Shown here: positions 35,489-46,935 of the stretch, piece by piece
Layout: every line of letters starts with the position of its first letter
Position numbering within the stretch: position 1 is the stretch's first letter
DNA from: Phenylobacterium montanum
GTDB taxonomy: Bacteria > Pseudomonadota > Alphaproteobacteria > Caulobacterales > Caulobacteraceae
Reading direction: 5' to 3'
Assembly: GCF_018135625.1 (NCBI RefSeq)
Contig: NZ_CP073078.1
Span: 744,001-808,000, forward strand
DNA: 64,000 nucleotides
Made by a program: the position numbers and the translations under genes
The notes under the pieces: generated by a model
Database searches by the model: none
What the model was told of the DNA's origin: nothing
Seen by the model: the letters and a program-made list of their open reading frames with translations, nothing else

Positions 35489-35899
35489 TCAGCGCCTGGT
35501 CGTCGCCAAAGCCGCGTCCAGGCGGGCCTTGGCGGCCTCCAGCGCCTCCAGCGCCGCAGCCAGCCGCGCGCGTTGGGGCGCAGGCCCCGCAACTGCCTCG
35601 TCGAACGGAAGATCGGATGCGCCGGCCTCGCCGCCGCCCGCCGCCACCAGACGCGCCGCGCCCTGCTCCCGGTGCAGCCGCTGCACGCCCTTGATGGTGT
35701 AGCCCTCGTCGTGCAGCAGGCGGCGAACGCCGCGCAGCAAGGCGAGGTCGTGCGGGCGATAGAAACGCCGCCCTCCGGCCCGTTTCATCGGGCGGATAAA
35801 GGAAAACCTGGTCTCCCAGAACCGCAGCACATGCTGCGGCACGCCGAGCTCCTCGGCGGCCTCGGTGATGGTGCGAAACGCGTCCGGACCCTTGGCCAC
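35489..35899 (-). CDS. MerR-family transcriptional regulator
   Basis: A 136-residue regulator with an N-terminal MerR winged helix-turn-helix ([25 protein letters not shown], then [11 protein letters not shown]) and a short C-terminal coiled-coil-like helix. No metal-binding cysteine cluster is present, so the signal is unknown. Start is GTG at 35899. It follows ihfA by 14 bases, an order conserved in alphaproteobacteria, and might also control the downstream CFA-type gene. Confidence 0.87.
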   Translation of the reverse strand: MAKGPDAFRTITEAAEELGVPQHVLRFWETRFSFIRPMKRAGGRRFYRPHDLALLRGVRRLLHDEGYTIKGVQRLHREQGAARLVAAGGGEAGASDLPFDEAVAGPAPQRARLAAALEALEAAKARLDAALATTRR

Positions 35900-35913
35900 C
35901 AGAACTCCTAGCC

Positions 35914-36216
35914 TCAGCCCCCGAGGCCCTCGTCGACCCGGGCCTTCATCACGTGGCTGGCCCGAAATCCGATCACCCTGCGCGGCTCGATCGGCGCCGG
36001 TTCGCCGGTCTTGGGGTTGCGGCCCATGCGGGCGCGCTTAGCGCGAACCTGGAAGACGCCGAAGCCGGAAAGCTTGACCGTTTCGCCCTGCTCCAGGGTT
36101 TCGGCGATCAGGTCCAGGGTGCGCTCGACCAGGCCGGCGCAATCCAGACGGGTGAGCCCGACCTCCTCGTGCACCGCTTCGCAGAGGTCCGCCCGCGTCA
36201 GGGTCTCACCGCTCAT
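35914..36216 (-). CDS. ihfA: Integration host factor subunit alpha
   Basis: A 100-residue HU/IHF-family DNA-bending protein. [18 protein letters not shown] and the beta-arm region [22 protein letters not shown] are diagnostic; the GRNPKTGE tip carries the intercalating proline. It pairs with IhfB, encoded elsewhere. It lies between fabH and a MerR gene, the usual alphaproteobacterial arrangement. Confidence 0.94.
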   Translation of the reverse strand: MSGETLTRADLCEAVHEEVGLTRLDCAGLVERTLDLIAETLEQGETVKLSGFGVFQVRAKRARMGRNPKTGEPAPIEPRRVIGFRASHVMKARVDEGLGG

Positions 36217-36300
36217 CGACTTCGCCCGCGTTGTGAAGGTCTCGCTCCGCCAAGGTCAATGCCGCGAAGCGTTCGATAAGTCAAAGGGTTCCGCGCAAAA

Positions 36301-37281
36301 CTAGAGACGGATCACGCAGGCGCCCCAGGTCAGGCCGCCGCCCATGGCTTCCAAGAGCAGCATCTGGCCCGGCTTGATGCGCCCGTCCGCCACGCCCTGT
36401 GCAAGCGCAAGGGGAATCGAGGCCGCCGAGGTGTTGGCGTGCTCGGCCACGGTCGAGATCACCCGCTCGTGCGGAATGCCCAGCCGCTTGGCGACTCCCT
36501 CAAGGATGCGCTGGTTGGCCTGATGCGGAATGAACCAGTCGACGGAACTGACCGGCACGCCGGCCGCCTCAGCCGCAGCCTCCACCGCCTCAGAGATGTT
36601 GATCACCGCGTGGCGGAAAACCTGGTTGCCCTGCATGCGCAGGTGGCCGACCGTGCCGGTGGTCGAAGGACCGCCGTCGACATAGAGCAGGTCCTGCTTG
36701 GTCCCGTCGCAGCGCAGGGCGAAGCCCAGGAGGCCGCGATCCTCGATGGTCCCCTGCCCTTGCACCGGCTCCAGCACCACCGCGCCGGCGCCGTCGCCGA
36801 ACAGCACGCAGGTGCCGCGGTCGGTCCAGTCCATCAGCCGGGTCATGGTCTCGGCCCCGATGACCAGGGCGCATTTGGAAAGGCCCCGGGCCACGAAGCC
36901 GTCGGCCACGCTCAGCGCATAGACGAAGCCGGAGCACACCGCCTGGACGTCAAAAGCCACGCCGACCGGGCAACCCAGCTTGCGCTGGACCAGGGCGGCG
37001 GTGGCGGGAAAGGTCAGGTCGGGGGTGGTGGTGGCGACGATGATCAGGTCGATCTCGGCGGGCGTGCGGCCGGCGGCGTCCAGGGCGCGCTTGGCCGCCT
37101 CGACCGCCAGGTCGGAAGCGCCCTGCTCCGGCGCGGCCTTGCGGCGCTGGCGGATGCCGGTGCGCTCGACGATCCATTCGTCGCTGGTGTGGACGATCTT
37201 GGCCAGGTCGTGATTGGTGACCACGTCCTCGGGCAGATAACCGCCCACTCCGGTGACCGCGCTGCGCAAAACCGAACTCAC
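36301..37281 (-). CDS. fabH: Beta-ketoacyl-ACP synthase III
   Basis: A 326-residue condensing enzyme that starts fatty-acid synthesis from acetyl-CoA and malonyl-ACP. The catalytic triad is visible: Cys in AVCSGFVYAL (near residue 112), His in WFIPHQANQRI and Asn in EHANTSAASIP. Start is GTG at 37281, inside the plsX stop (GTGA), so translation is coupled. Part of the DUF177-plsX-fabH-ihfA-MerR run. Confidence 0.96.
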   Translation of the reverse strand: MSSVLRSAVTGVGGYLPEDVVTNHDLAKIVHTSDEWIVERTGIRQRRKAAPEQGASDLAVEAAKRALDAAGRTPAEIDLIIVATTTPDLTFPATAALVQRKLGCPVGVAFDVQAVCSGFVYALSVADGFVARGLSKCALVIGAETMTRLMDWTDRGTCVLFGDGAGAVVLEPVQGQGTIEDRGLLGFALRCDGTKQDLLYVDGGPSTTGTVGHLRMQGNQVFRHAVINISEAVEAAAEAAGVPVSSVDWFIPHQANQRILEGVAKRLGIPHERVISTVAEHANTSAASIPLALAQGVADGRIKPGQMLLLEAMGGGLTWGACVIRL

Positions 37282-38351
37282 TCCTTGTGCTCCGACGCGA
37301 CGGCGGCGACTTCGGCCTCGCCTTCGCTCAAGGCCGCCGTCAATTGCTCCAGATTGCGCCGAATTTCTGACGCGAACGCGCTCTGGGCCAGGTCGGCCGC
37401 CACGCCCACCGCATGGGCGAAGCCCTTGGCGTCGCCGCCGCCGTGGCTCTTGACCACGATGCCGTTCAGGCCCAGCAGCGGCCCTCCGCCGCCCGGGGTG
37501 ATCCGCTCGCGCAGGCGCCGCAACGCGCCCTGGGCGATAAAGGCCCCGATCTTGCTGACCAGGGACGAGGTCAGGGCCGCGCGCAGTTCCGCCGACACGA
37601 ACCGCGCCACGCCCTCGGCGGTCTTCAAGGCGACATTGCCGGTGAAGCCGTCGGTGACGATGACGTCGACGCTGCCCTTGCCGATGTCGTCCCCCTCGAC
37701 AAAGCCCTTGTAGTTCAGGTTCAGGCCGCCTTCGGTCAGCAGGCGGTGCGCCTCCTTGACGTCGTCGCGGCCCTTCTGCTCTTCCGCGCCCACGTTCAGG
37801 AGGCCGATGGTGGGCCGATTGGCCCCATGCACCGCGCGATGATAGGCCTCGCCCATAATGGCGAAGTCGACCAGGCGCTCGGCGTCGCAGTCGATATTGG
37901 CGCCCACGTCCAGAACGGTGGTGAAGCCGCGCGAAGTCGGCCAGCTGACCACGATCGCCGGACGCTCCAGGTCCGGCGTCACCATACGCAGGATCAGCTT
38001 GGAGATGGCCATCAGGGCGCCGGTGTTGCCGGACGATACGGCGGCTTGGGCCCGGCCCTCGCGAATCGCCTCCACAGCGTTCCACAGGCTGGAGCCCTTG
38101 CCTCGGCGCATGGCCTGGGCCGGTTTTTCGTCGCCGCCGATGACGAGTTCGGTGTGGCGAATCTCGCACAGGGGCCGCAGCGCCGGATAGCGCGCCATTT
38201 CCGCCTCGATGCGGGCCTGGTCGCCATGCACCAGGAAGCTCACGCCGCGCGCGCGCCAGGTTTCGACTCCGAGCGCAAGGCCCGGCACGACCACTGACGG
38301 ACCATGGTCCCCGCCCATGGCGTCGATGGAAATTACGATGGGTTCCGGCAC
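37278..38351 (-). CDS. plsX: Phosphate acyltransferase PlsX
   Basis: A 357-residue enzyme that converts acyl-ACP to acyl-phosphate for the PlsY step of phospholipid synthesis. Family signatures: ISIDAMGGDHGP near the N-terminus, AAVSSGNTGALMA, and VDVIVTDGFTGNVALKTAEG. GTG at 38351 gives the normal N-terminus (MPEPIVISIDAMGG); the frame remains open for 26 more codons but these do not look like family sequence. Coupled to fabH by a 4-base overlap. Confidence 0.94.
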   Translation of the reverse strand: MPEPIVISIDAMGGDHGPSVVVPGLALGVETWRARGVSFLVHGDQARIEAEMARYPALRPLCEIRHTELVIGGDEKPAQAMRRGKGSSLWNAVEAIREGRAQAAVSSGNTGALMAISKLILRMVTPDLERPAIVVSWPTSRGFTTVLDVGANIDCDAERLVDFAIMGEAYHRAVHGANRPTIGLLNVGAEEQKGRDDVKEAHRLLTEGGLNLNYKGFVEGDDIGKGSVDVIVTDGFTGNVALKTAEGVARFVSAELRAALTSSLVSKIGAFIAQGALRRLRERITPGGGGPLLGLNGIVVKSHGGGDAKGFAHAVGVAADLAQSAFASEIRRNLEQLTAALSEGEAEVAAVASEHKE

Positions 38352-38436
38352 GACGGCGCTTAGGCCCCTCGAGTTGATTGGCGCCTGGCGAGGGCGGGCG
38401 GACGATACAGGCGCGCGGACGGGATGCAAGCGGCGG

Positions 38437-38997
38437 TCACGCCTGGCCCTCCCCGTCCGAACCGCCGGTCTTCAGCGCCTTCAAGACCGCGAAAGGCGAG
38501 AGTTCGCCCGTTTCCTTCGGTGGTTGGAACTCGGCGCCCGGTTTGCGCGGGAACGGATCGATCTCCAGGGCCAAGTGTTCGACCACATAGCCGCCTAGGT
38601 CCACGACATCGCTTTCAAGCACGTCCGGGGGATCGTCCGCCTCCAGATCGATCTCGATCTCCGGCTCGGCGTCCTGGCTGGCGTGGGGGCTGGACGGGGG
38701 CACAGCGCGCACGTCGAAAGTCCCGGATAGCGAAACCGGAAAATCCTCCGCGCTCAGCCCGCAGGTCTGGACGATGTCGGCGCTCCAGTCGCCCTCGATG
38801 CGCAGGCCGTCGAACCAGCCGGACAGGGCGAGGTCGGCCTGCAGCCGGTCCACGGCGACGAGGCCGAGTTGCTTGGCGATTCGCGCTCGCACGGCGGCGT
38901 CGGCCTCCAACCGGCGCTTCAGGGGCGCGGAGGGGGTGAAGCGGGCGGCCTCGACGATGCGAATCGTCTCCGGCCAGTCGGACGGGGCGTCGCTCAC
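38437..38997 (-). CDS. DUF177 (YceD-type) protein
   Basis: A 186-residue protein of the DUF177/YceD family. A central CGLSAEDFPVSLSGTFDV segment is followed by an acidic region and the conserved GGYVVEHLALEIDPFPRKPG, typical of the family. DUF177 members often neighbour rpmF and plsX and are linked to 23S rRNA handling in plants and bacteria; only one of the usual cysteines (in TCGLS) is visible here. Start is GTG overlapping the upstream stop by four bases; plsX starts 85 bases later. Confidence 0.87.
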   Translation of the reverse strand: MSDAPSDWPETIRIVEAARFTPSAPLKRRLEADAAVRARIAKQLGLVAVDRLQADLALSGWFDGLRIEGDWSADIVQTCGLSAEDFPVSLSGTFDVRAVPPSSPHASQDAEPEIEIDLEADDPPDVLESDVVDLGGYVVEHLALEIDPFPRKPGAEFQPPKETGELSPFAVLKALKTGGSDGEGQA

Positions 38998-39536
38998 GAG
39001 CGGATCTCCGCCCAGTTCGTCTCGCCGGCCAGAATCGTTTCCAGCGGCAGCTCGGCCAGGGCGGCGAAGGCTCGCCGCACATAGCCGGCCATGGCGGCCA
39101 CGTCGCCTTGAGGCGCATCGGCGAACAGGGTGCGGCCGATCAGGGCGGCCAGTTCGTCGGACTGCACCCCCAGGGCCGAATCATAGGCCTTGGCCCGGCC
39201 GTAAAAGGCCTCGCCCAGCTTGCGCATCTTCTTACCGACGGACAGGTCGCCGACGCCCATCTCGCGCAGGGCGTCGTCCAGCGAGCGCAGATAGGCGTCG
39301 AACAGGGCCTGGCTGACCTCGCTGGCCTCGGCCCCCTCGCCCTTCAGGCGGCAGACCAGCAAGACCACGTGCAGGCTGTAGAGTTCGAAGCGCCCCTCGA
39401 CCGTGTCCGGAACCCCGAAGTCCGCATAAAAGGCCGGCTGGCGCGCCTGGCGGGCAGCCGCCTGGAACAGCGCCGCGCCCGCAGCCTTGGCCGCGCGGGG
39501 CCGAAAAAGCCTTTGAAGCACCAAACCCAGCCTCAC
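38994..39536 (-). CDS. Ubiquinol-cytochrome c chaperone family protein (CBP3-like)
   Basis: A 180-residue protein of the CBP3/UQCC1 family, which assists cytochrome bc1 assembly. It shows YADFGVPDTVEGRFELYSLHVVLLVCRLKGEG near residues 38-69 and REMGVGDLSVGKKMRKLGEAFYGRAKAY further on, both characteristic. Start is GTG at 39536. It leads the operon DUF177-plsX-fabH and diverges from bamE. Confidence 0.87.
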   Translation of the reverse strand: MRLGLVLQRLFRPRAAKAAGAALFQAAARQARQPAFYADFGVPDTVEGRFELYSLHVVLLVCRLKGEGAEASEVSQALFDAYLRSLDDALREMGVGDLSVGKKMRKLGEAFYGRAKAYDSALGVQSDELAALIGRTLFADAPQGDVAAMAGYVRRAFAALAELPLETILAGETNWAEIRS

Positions 39537-39566
39537 TTTCGCCGCAGCCTGCGGCCAACCCAGCCA

Positions 39567-39595
39567 TTGAACTAAGGGTTCGAGGGCGCTAGGTC
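39567..39595 (+). promoter_or_regulatory. Promoter of bamE, Caulobacter housekeeping type
   Basis: TTGAACT (39567-39573) and GCTAGGTC (39588-39595) are separated by 14 bases, close to the published Caulobacter consensus TTGaCgS-N10-14-GCTANAWC. The predicted start point at about 39602 supports the ATG at 39628 over upstream TTG/GTG codons. Confidence 0.62.
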
Positions 39596-39627
39596 AAAGT
39601 TTGGAACTCTCATTGGTGAGGCATTTG

Positions 39628-40116
39628 ATGATACGCCGGCTCGCCGCGCCGTTTTGCGTGCTTATGGCTTCGGCCGCGCTCGTTACCGGTTGCGCCCCCA
39701 CCAATATGTTCCAGGGCTTCCAGGCCATCGAGGCCAAGCCCCAGGACGTGAAGGTCGGCGAGGACACCAAGTCGACCGTGATGAGCCGTCTGGGCTCGCC
39801 GTCCACCGTCTCCACCTTCGACCCGAACGTCTGGTTCTACGTCTCGCAGGTCACCCAGGTGCAGAGCTTCTATCACCCGAAGGTCGTGCGCCGCGACGTG
39901 GTGGCCCTGACCTTCAACAAGGACGACGAGAAGGTGGTGAACGTCGCCACCCTGTCGCTTAAGGATGGGCGGGTGATCGCCTATAACGGGCGCGAGACCC
40001 CGACCCGCGGCCGCGAACTCAGCATTCTCGAGCAACTCTTGGGCAACCTGGGCCAAGGCTCGCTGCTCAACAACAACCAGGACCTGACCCCCGGCTCGCG
40101 CCCGGGTCAGCGATAG
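39628..40116 (+). CDS. bamE: Outer membrane protein assembly factor BamE
   Basis: A 162-residue lipoprotein of the SmpA/OmlA family, a component of the BAM complex that inserts outer-membrane beta barrels. A signal peptide ends in the lipobox LVTGC (Cys near residue 22). The BamE fold is visible in VKVGEDTKSTVMSRLGSPS and WFYVSQV. The C-terminal tail after about residue 125 is disordered (Asn, Pro, Gly). ATG at 39628 has GAGG six bases upstream and a matching promoter. Followed by a bidirectional terminator. Confidence 0.9.
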   Translation: MIRRLAAPFCVLMASAALVTGCAPTNMFQGFQAIEAKPQDVKVGEDTKSTVMSRLGSPSTVSTFDPNVWFYVSQVTQVQSFYHPKVVRRDVVALTFNKDDEKVVNVATLSLKDGRVIAYNGRETPTRGRELSILEQLLGNLGQGSLLNNNQDLTPGSRPGQR

Positions 40117-40151
40117 GGCGCCCGGCCGCCTCGGCTGAACCCAATCCCCCA

Positions 40152-40195
40152 AAAACAACGCCCCGAAGCCTGGAGGCCTCGGGGCGTTCGCTTTT
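40152..40195. terminator. Bidirectional terminator between bamE and hppA
   Basis: The stem AACGCCCCGAAGCC / GGCCTCGGGGCGTT (40157-40188, one mismatch) is flanked by AAAAAC on the left and CGCTTTT on the right, so it can terminate both convergent transcripts. Confidence 0.8.
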
Positions 40196-40211
40196 CAGCG
40201 ATCAGTCGATC

Positions 40212-42338
<2,127 letters not shown>

Positions 42339-42547
42339 ATCGTAAGCGCCCCTTTGTCAGTTATGCGCACGGGGTTGCCCAGGCTTTCGCCTGCGCCCGA
42401 CCGGTTGTTGGTCGCCCCTCCCTTTTTCGACTTCCCCCTGTGACGCAGGTCGCGCCCGGCGAAATGACCGGAGGAGGTTGCCAAAGAAGGTTAGGATACG
42501 CAACCGCCTGCGCGGCTTGGGTTTGCTCAGGATCTAGGAGAGCGGGC

Positions 42548-42967
42548 TCAGCGCTGGACCGGCAGCCGGTGCTGGGGCGTCTGGCTGACCACCTGGATGG
42601 AGCGCACCGCGGCGGGGCCGATGATGGCGCCGGCCTCGCGCTGCATGGCCGCGCGCAGCTTGGCCTCGTCGATCCGGTTGTAGTCCCCCTTGACCACGAA
42701 CGGGGTGCGATGGCCCACACGGACCAGGGCGTCGCGGAAATAGGGCTCCTTGTCCCTCAGGGCGAAGGCGTCGTAGCCGGGATTGAGCCAGACCTTGACC
42801 GAAACGAACACATAGTTGGCGATGCGCCCGTCTGCCACGACCGGCAGGGCCACAGGCGACAGGGCGACGGAATCCTCTGGCGGCGCAGGCTTGGGCGTCT
42901 CCGCCGCCAGGGCGGGCTGCATGGCGAGCAGCGCCCCGCTGAAGGCGAGCAGGATCAAGCGGCGCAT
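42548..42967 (-). CDS. Exported or membrane-anchored small protein, FliL-like pattern
   Basis: A protein of 139 residues (ATG at 42967; ATGs at 42979 and 43012 are also in frame, the last overlapping thiL). A signal peptide or anchor at residues 1-21 ends ALAA. The rest has the order of a FliL-type domain: strand YVFVSVKVWL, then YFRDALVRVGHR, then a helix DEAKLRAAMQREAGAIIG and strand VRSIQVVSQ. FliL is a flagellar motor protein; no flagellar genes are nearby and the proline/glycine spacing differs, so the match is weak. It follows thiL closely on the same strand. Confidence 0.6.
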   Translation of the reverse strand: MRRLILLAFSGALLAMQPALAAETPKPAPPEDSVALSPVALPVVADGRIANYVFVSVKVWLNPGYDAFALRDKEPYFRDALVRVGHRTPFVVKGDYNRIDEAKLRAAMQREAGAIIGPAAVRSIQVVSQTPQHRLPVQR

Positions 42968-43004
42968 GGCTTCACCCATGGGGTTGCGGCGCCCCGGCCG
43001 GGGC

Positions 43005-44009
43005 TCAGCCATGTCGATAGCCGGCGCGTTCCGGCGTGACAAGGCGGCCGTTCAGCCGCGTCTCCACGCCCTGCCCCGCCCCCACCCGGCCGATCCGGAC
43101 CAGCCGTACGCCGGCCTCGGCGGCGGCCTGGACCAGGGCGTCTGCGCAGCTTTCCCGGGCAGTGCAGACCACCTCGTAGTCGTCACCGCCGGCGGCGAGG
43201 GCGAGGAGCCCGGCATCCCGATCGCCCTGCCCCGCCAGCCACCGGGCGGCTGGCTCGGACAGGGGCGCGTGCTCCAGGTCGAGTTCGACGGCGATGTCCG
43301 AGGCGATGGCGATGCGCCCGGCGTCGGCGATCAGGCCGTCGGACACGTCGGCGGCGGCCGTGGCGTGCCCTTTCAGCGCCGAGGCCAGGGCCAGGCGCGG
43401 CTCAGGCTTTCGATAGCGCCCGGCGAGCCAGGCCCGGTCTTCGGTCGAAAGTTCGGCCAGGCCGCCTTGAGCCGCCTTCAGGCCCAGCCAACCATCGCCG
43501 ATGGTTCCGCTGACCAGCACCACGTCGCCCGGCCGCGCGCCGCTGCGCCGGACCATGCCGCCCTGGGGAACCCAGCCGAGCAAGGTCAGGCTGACGACGA
43601 AAGGCCCCGGGGTCGAGACAGTGTCTCCGCCCAGCAGGGTCAGGCCGAACCTCTGCTGGTCCTCGGCCAGGCCGCGGGCGAAGGCTTCACGCGGCGCCCA
43701 GCCGGTTCCCTTAGGCCAGGCCGTTGCTAGGAGATAGCCGTAGGGCTCGGCGCCCTTGGCCGCCAGGTCCGACAGGTTGACGCGGATCAGCTTGCCAGCC
43801 ACCCCGTCCAAAGGATCGTCGGGCAGAAAGTGGACCCCCTCGACCAGGGCGTCCTTGGTGATGACGAGATCGAAGCCAGGCCTGGAAGGTACCACTGCGG
43901 CGTCGTCCAGGAGGCCCAGGGCCTCAGGCGCACCCGCCAGCGGCATCAGGCAGCGGCGGATCCAGTCGAACTCGTCGACCGGGCCTTCGTTCTGGTCAGG
44001 CCCGGACAT
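43005..44009 (-). CDS. thiL: Thiamine-monophosphate kinase
   Basis: A 334-residue ATP-dependent kinase making thiamine pyrophosphate. Conserved parts: LLDDAAVV (metal site), [39 protein letters not shown] and [15 protein letters not shown]. The ATG at 44009 overlaps the nusB 3' end by 14 bases. Common order nusB-thiL supports the call. Confidence 0.94.
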   Translation of the reverse strand: MSGPDQNEGPVDEFDWIRRCLMPLAGAPEALGLLDDAAVVPSRPGFDLVITKDALVEGVHFLPDDPLDGVAGKLIRVNLSDLAAKGAEPYGYLLATAWPKGTGWAPREAFARGLAEDQQRFGLTLLGGDTVSTPGPFVVSLTLLGWVPQGGMVRRSGARPGDVVLVSGTIGDGWLGLKAAQGGLAELSTEDRAWLAGRYRKPEPRLALASALKGHATAAADVSDGLIADAGRIAIASDIAVELDLEHAPLSEPAARWLAGQGDRDAGLLALAAGGDDYEVVCTARESCADALVQAAAEAGVRLVRIGRVGAGQGVETRLNGRLVTPERAGYRHG

Positions 44010-44442
44010 CGCGGGCGATGGCGTCGAGGGCGCCGTTGACGAAGCCGGGCTCCGGCCCCTCGAAGAAGGACTTGGCCACCTCGACATATTCGTTGATCAC
44101 CACCTCGACCGGCGCCTCGCCGTGCGCCAGTTCGAACGCCCCGGCCCGCAGAATGGCCCGCAGTGTGGCGTCGAGCCGCTCCAGCCGCCAGCCCTCGGCC
44201 AGGCGCTTGACCACCGCCTGGTCAATCTTGGCCTGCTCGGCCACCACGCCGCGCACGATCTCGGAGAAATGCTCTTCGTCCGCCGGGGCTAGGGGCGCCC
44301 CTTCGAGGTCGGCCTCGAAGCGATGGTCGGCGAATTCGCGGATCACCGCTTCCGAGCCGATGCCGGAGACTTCCATCTGGTATAGGGCCTGGACGGCGGC
44401 CAGCCGGGCGACGGTGCGGGCCTGCCTCTGCTGCGCCTTCAT
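43996..44442 (-). CDS. nusB: Transcription antitermination factor NusB
   Basis: A 148-residue all-helical NusB, which with NusE (S10) binds boxA of rRNA transcripts. Typical features: [16 protein letters not shown] near residues 10-25, [17 protein letters not shown], and [27 protein letters not shown] at the C-terminus. Start ATG at 44442 overlaps the ribH stop by four bases. Confidence 0.95.
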   Translation of the reverse strand: MKAQQRQARTVARLAAVQALYQMEVSGIGSEAVIREFADHRFEADLEGAPLAPADEEHFSEIVRGVVAEQAKIDQAVVKRLAEGWRLERLDATLRAILRAGAFELAHGEAPVEVVINEYVEVAKSFFEGPEPGFVNGALDAIARDVRA

Positions 44443-44912
44443 CGGCTGATCCCCAACAGGCGCCGGCGCAGGCCGACCATGGCCAGGCACGCGCGCGCAG
44501 CCTCGGCGCCCCGCTCGGCCAGCTTGCCGTTCACCCGCTCCCAGGCCTGGGCCTCGGTGTCGGCCGTGACAAGGCCGGCGCCGATCAGAAGGTTTCGGCC
44601 GATCGTCAGATCCATCAGTCCCCGCATGGTCTCGTGCGCCAGCACTTCATAGCGCAAGGTCTGGCCGCGGATCAGCGCGCCCAGAGCCACATAGCCGTCA
44701 TAGCGCACCCCCGCGGGCCGGCTGCCGCCGACCTCGGCCTGGGCCACTGCGCCCGGCAGGTGAAAGACTCCCGGGACCGTCACCACCGAGCAGTCGGCCT
44801 TCTCGGCCTTGATCGCCGCAACGGCGCTGTCGCGCAGGGCGTCGGCCAGCGCCTCGGGGACGCCCTCGCCTCGCGCCTCGACGATCAGAATGTTGAATCG
44901 TTCCTGCAGCAT
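44439..44912 (-). CDS. ribH: 6,7-dimethyl-8-ribityllumazine synthase family protein, divergent active site
   Basis: A 157-residue protein with the RibH fold: FNILIVEAR at the N-terminus, [13 protein letters not shown], and RGLMDL / [17 protein letters not shown]. RibH condenses a pyrimidine and dihydroxybutanone phosphate in riboflavin synthesis. Several positions that bind substrate or act in catalysis in characterised enzymes differ: EARG15 instead of EARF/Y/W, PGVFH51LP instead of FE[IL]P, TLR87YE instead of TxH[YF]E, and ER134G instead of NKG. Arg126 is kept. It may be a paralogue with altered activity. No other rib gene is adjacent; it lies between nrdR and nusB. Confidence 0.8.
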   Translation of the reverse strand: MLQERFNILIVEARGEGVPEALADALRDSAVAAIKAEKADCSVVTVPGVFHLPGAVAQAEVGGSRPAGVRYDGYVALGALIRGQTLRYEVLAHETMRGLMDLTIGRNLLIGAGLVTADTEAQAWERVNGKLAERGAEAARACLAMVGLRRRLLGISR

Positions 44913-44927
44913 CAAAACCTTGGCTGA

Positions 44928-45407
44928 TTATTCCGCCGCGCCTTCAGCGGGCTCATCGCTGAGCCCCTCGTCGCCCAGGAACTTGGCGAAATCCTGGGTT
45001 TCGCGGAAGTCGCGATAGACCGAGGCGTAGCGGACATAGCCCACCTCGTCCAAGGACTTCAGCGCCTTCATCACCATCTCGCCGACCACGTGGGACTGCA
45101 ACTCGGTCTCGCCCATGCTCTCCAGCTGGCGCACGATGCCCGAGACCATCCGTTCCAGCCGCTCGGGATCCACCGGGCGCTTTCTCAGGGCCACAGAAAT
45201 CGAGCGCACCAGCTTTTCCCGGTCGAACGGCGCGCGGCGGCCCGAGCGCTTGACGATGGTCAGCTCGCGCAGTTGCACCCGCTCGAAGGTCGTGAAGCGC
45301 CCGCCGCATTCGGGGCACAGCCGCCGGCGACGGATCGCCGCCCCGTCTTCCGACGGGCGGCTGTCCTTCACCTGGCTTTCGACGTGGCCGCAGAACGGAC
45401 ACCGCAT
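44928..45407 (-). CDS. nrdR: Transcriptional repressor NrdR
   Basis: A 159-residue zinc-ribbon and ATP-cone regulator of ribonucleotide reductase genes. The zinc ribbon reads CPFC-24-CPEC at residues 3-34, followed by [10 protein letters not shown]; the ATP cone starts [15 protein letters not shown]. It represses nrd promoters in response to dATP. It follows glyA by 27 bases, as in many alphaproteobacteria. Confidence 0.96.
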   Translation of the reverse strand: MRCPFCGHVESQVKDSRPSEDGAAIRRRRLCPECGGRFTTFERVQLRELTIVKRSGRRAPFDREKLVRSISVALRKRPVDPERLERMVSGIVRQLESMGETELQSHVVGEMVMKALKSLDEVGYVRYASVYRDFRETQDFAKFLGDEGLSDEPAEGAAE

Positions 45408-45434
45408 CTTGTGGCTCTCCCCGGGAACCGACCC

Positions 45435-46739
45435 CTATCGATTGTAGATGGGGAAACGCGCCGTCAAGGCCAAGACCTCTTCGCGCACCTTTGCTTCGGT
45501 GGCGGTGTTGTCCTTCTTGTCCCGCGAGAGTCCATCGACGACCTCGCCGATCCAGTGGCCGATCTGGCGGAACTCCTCCTGGCCGAAGCCGCGGGTGGTC
45601 CCGGCCGGCGTGCCGACGCGGACGCCCGATGTGATGTTGGCCGATTTAGGGTCGAAAGGGATGCCGTTCTTGTTGCAGGTGATGTAGGCCCGCTCCAGGC
45701 TGGCCTCGGTCGCCTTGCCCGACACCCCCTTCGGCTGCAGGTCGACCAGCATCAGATGGCTGTCGGTGCCTCCGGAGACGATGTTCAGCCCGGTGGCCAT
45801 CAGCGAATCGGCCAGGGCCTTGGCGTTGTCGATCACGTTCTGGGCGTAGACCTTGAACTCAGGTTGCAGGGCCTCGCCGAAGGCCACCGCCTTGGCGGCG
45901 ATCACGTGCATCAGGGGGCCGCCCTGAAGACCGGGGAACACGGCCGAATCGATCTTCTTGGCCAGTTCCTCGTCATTGGTCAGCACCATGCCGCCGCGCG
46001 GGCCGCGCAGGGTCTTGTGGGTGGTGGTGGTGACCACATGGGCGTGGCCGATCGGGCTGGGGAACACCCCTGCGGCGACGAGGCCGGCGAAGTGGGCCAT
46101 GTCGACCATCAGGTAGGCCCCCACGCTATCGGCCACCTCGCGGAACTTGGCGAAGTCGATGTGGCGGCTGTAGGCCGAGCCGCCGGCGATGATCACCTTG
46201 GGCTTACAGGAAGCCGCGATTTCGCCGAGTGAGTCATAGTCGATGATCTGGTCCTGCTGGCGCACCGTGTAGGCCACCGGGTTGAACCACTTGCCCGACT
46301 GGTTGACCGACTTGCCGTGGGTCAGGTGACCGCCCGCCGACAGGTCCATGCCCATGAATGTGTCGCCGGGCTGCATCAGGGCCATGAACACGGCCTGATT
46401 GGCCTGCGAGCCCGAATGCGGCTGCACATTGGCGAAGTTGCAGCCGAACAGCTTCTTGGCCCGTTCGATGGCCAGGTTCTCGGCGATGTCCACGAACTCG
46501 CAGCCGCCATAGTAGCGGCGGCCCGGATAGCCCTCGGCGTACTTGTTGGTCAGGATCGAGCCCTGGGCCTCGAGCACGGCGCGCGAGACGATGTTTTCCG
46601 AGGCGATCAGCTCGATCTGGTGCTGCTGGCGGCCCAGCTCCTCGCCGATGGCGCCGAACAGTTCAGGATCGGTCTCTGAAAGGGCGCCAGAGAAAAAGGC
46701 GGCGTTCGGTTTGGCGAGCGTGGCGACGGATGCGGTCAA
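45435..46739 (-). CDS. glyA: Serine hydroxymethyltransferase
   Basis: A 434-residue PLP enzyme converting serine and tetrahydrofolate to glycine and methylene-THF. The PLP lysine is at about residue 242 in [29 protein letters not shown] and HFAGLVAAG are typical. The start is TTG at 46739 with AAGGG seven bases upstream; no ATG precedes the conserved N-terminus. First gene of glyA-nrdR-ribH-nusB-thiL. Confidence 0.96.
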   Translation of the reverse strand: MTASVATLAKPNAAFFSGALSETDPELFGAIGEELGRQQHQIELIASENIVSRAVLEAQGSILTNKYAEGYPGRRYYGGCEFVDIAENLAIERAKKLFGCNFANVQPHSGSQANQAVFMALMQPGDTFMGMDLSAGGHLTHGKSVNQSGKWFNPVAYTVRQQDQIIDYDSLGEIAASCKPKVIIAGGSAYSRHIDFAKFREVADSVGAYLMVDMAHFAGLVAAGVFPSPIGHAHVVTTTTHKTLRGPRGGMVLTNDEELAKKIDSAVFPGLQGGPLMHVIAAKAVAFGEALQPEFKVYAQNVIDNAKALADSLMATGLNIVSGGTDSHLMLVDLQPKGVSGKATEASLERAYITCNKNGIPFDPKSANITSGVRVGTPAGTTRGFGQEEFRQIGHWIGEVVDGLSRDKKDNTATEAKVREEVLALTARFPIYNR

Positions 46740-46779
46740 GGCGAGGCCCTTTCAGGCTTAAGGCGGTCAACGGCCCCTC

Positions 46780-46805
46780 TTTATACAGGCCCGTCCCATG
46801 ATCAA
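46780..46805 (-). promoter_or_regulatory. Possible glyA promoter
   Basis: On the minus strand TTGATC (46800-46805) and TATAAA (46780-46785) are separated by 14 bases, fitting the short spacing of Caulobacter housekeeping promoters. The match is moderate. Confidence 0.4.
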
Positions 46806-46935
46806 AGCACGGAACGATCCACAGCTCTGATCACCTTGCGGGAACTTGGCCTCAGGTCGCGCGTTCGGATTTGGCCGAGTTCCAAAGCCGGGACCGGTCC
46901 ATAGGCGTAACCGCAGAGTATCAGGGCCCCCAAGC

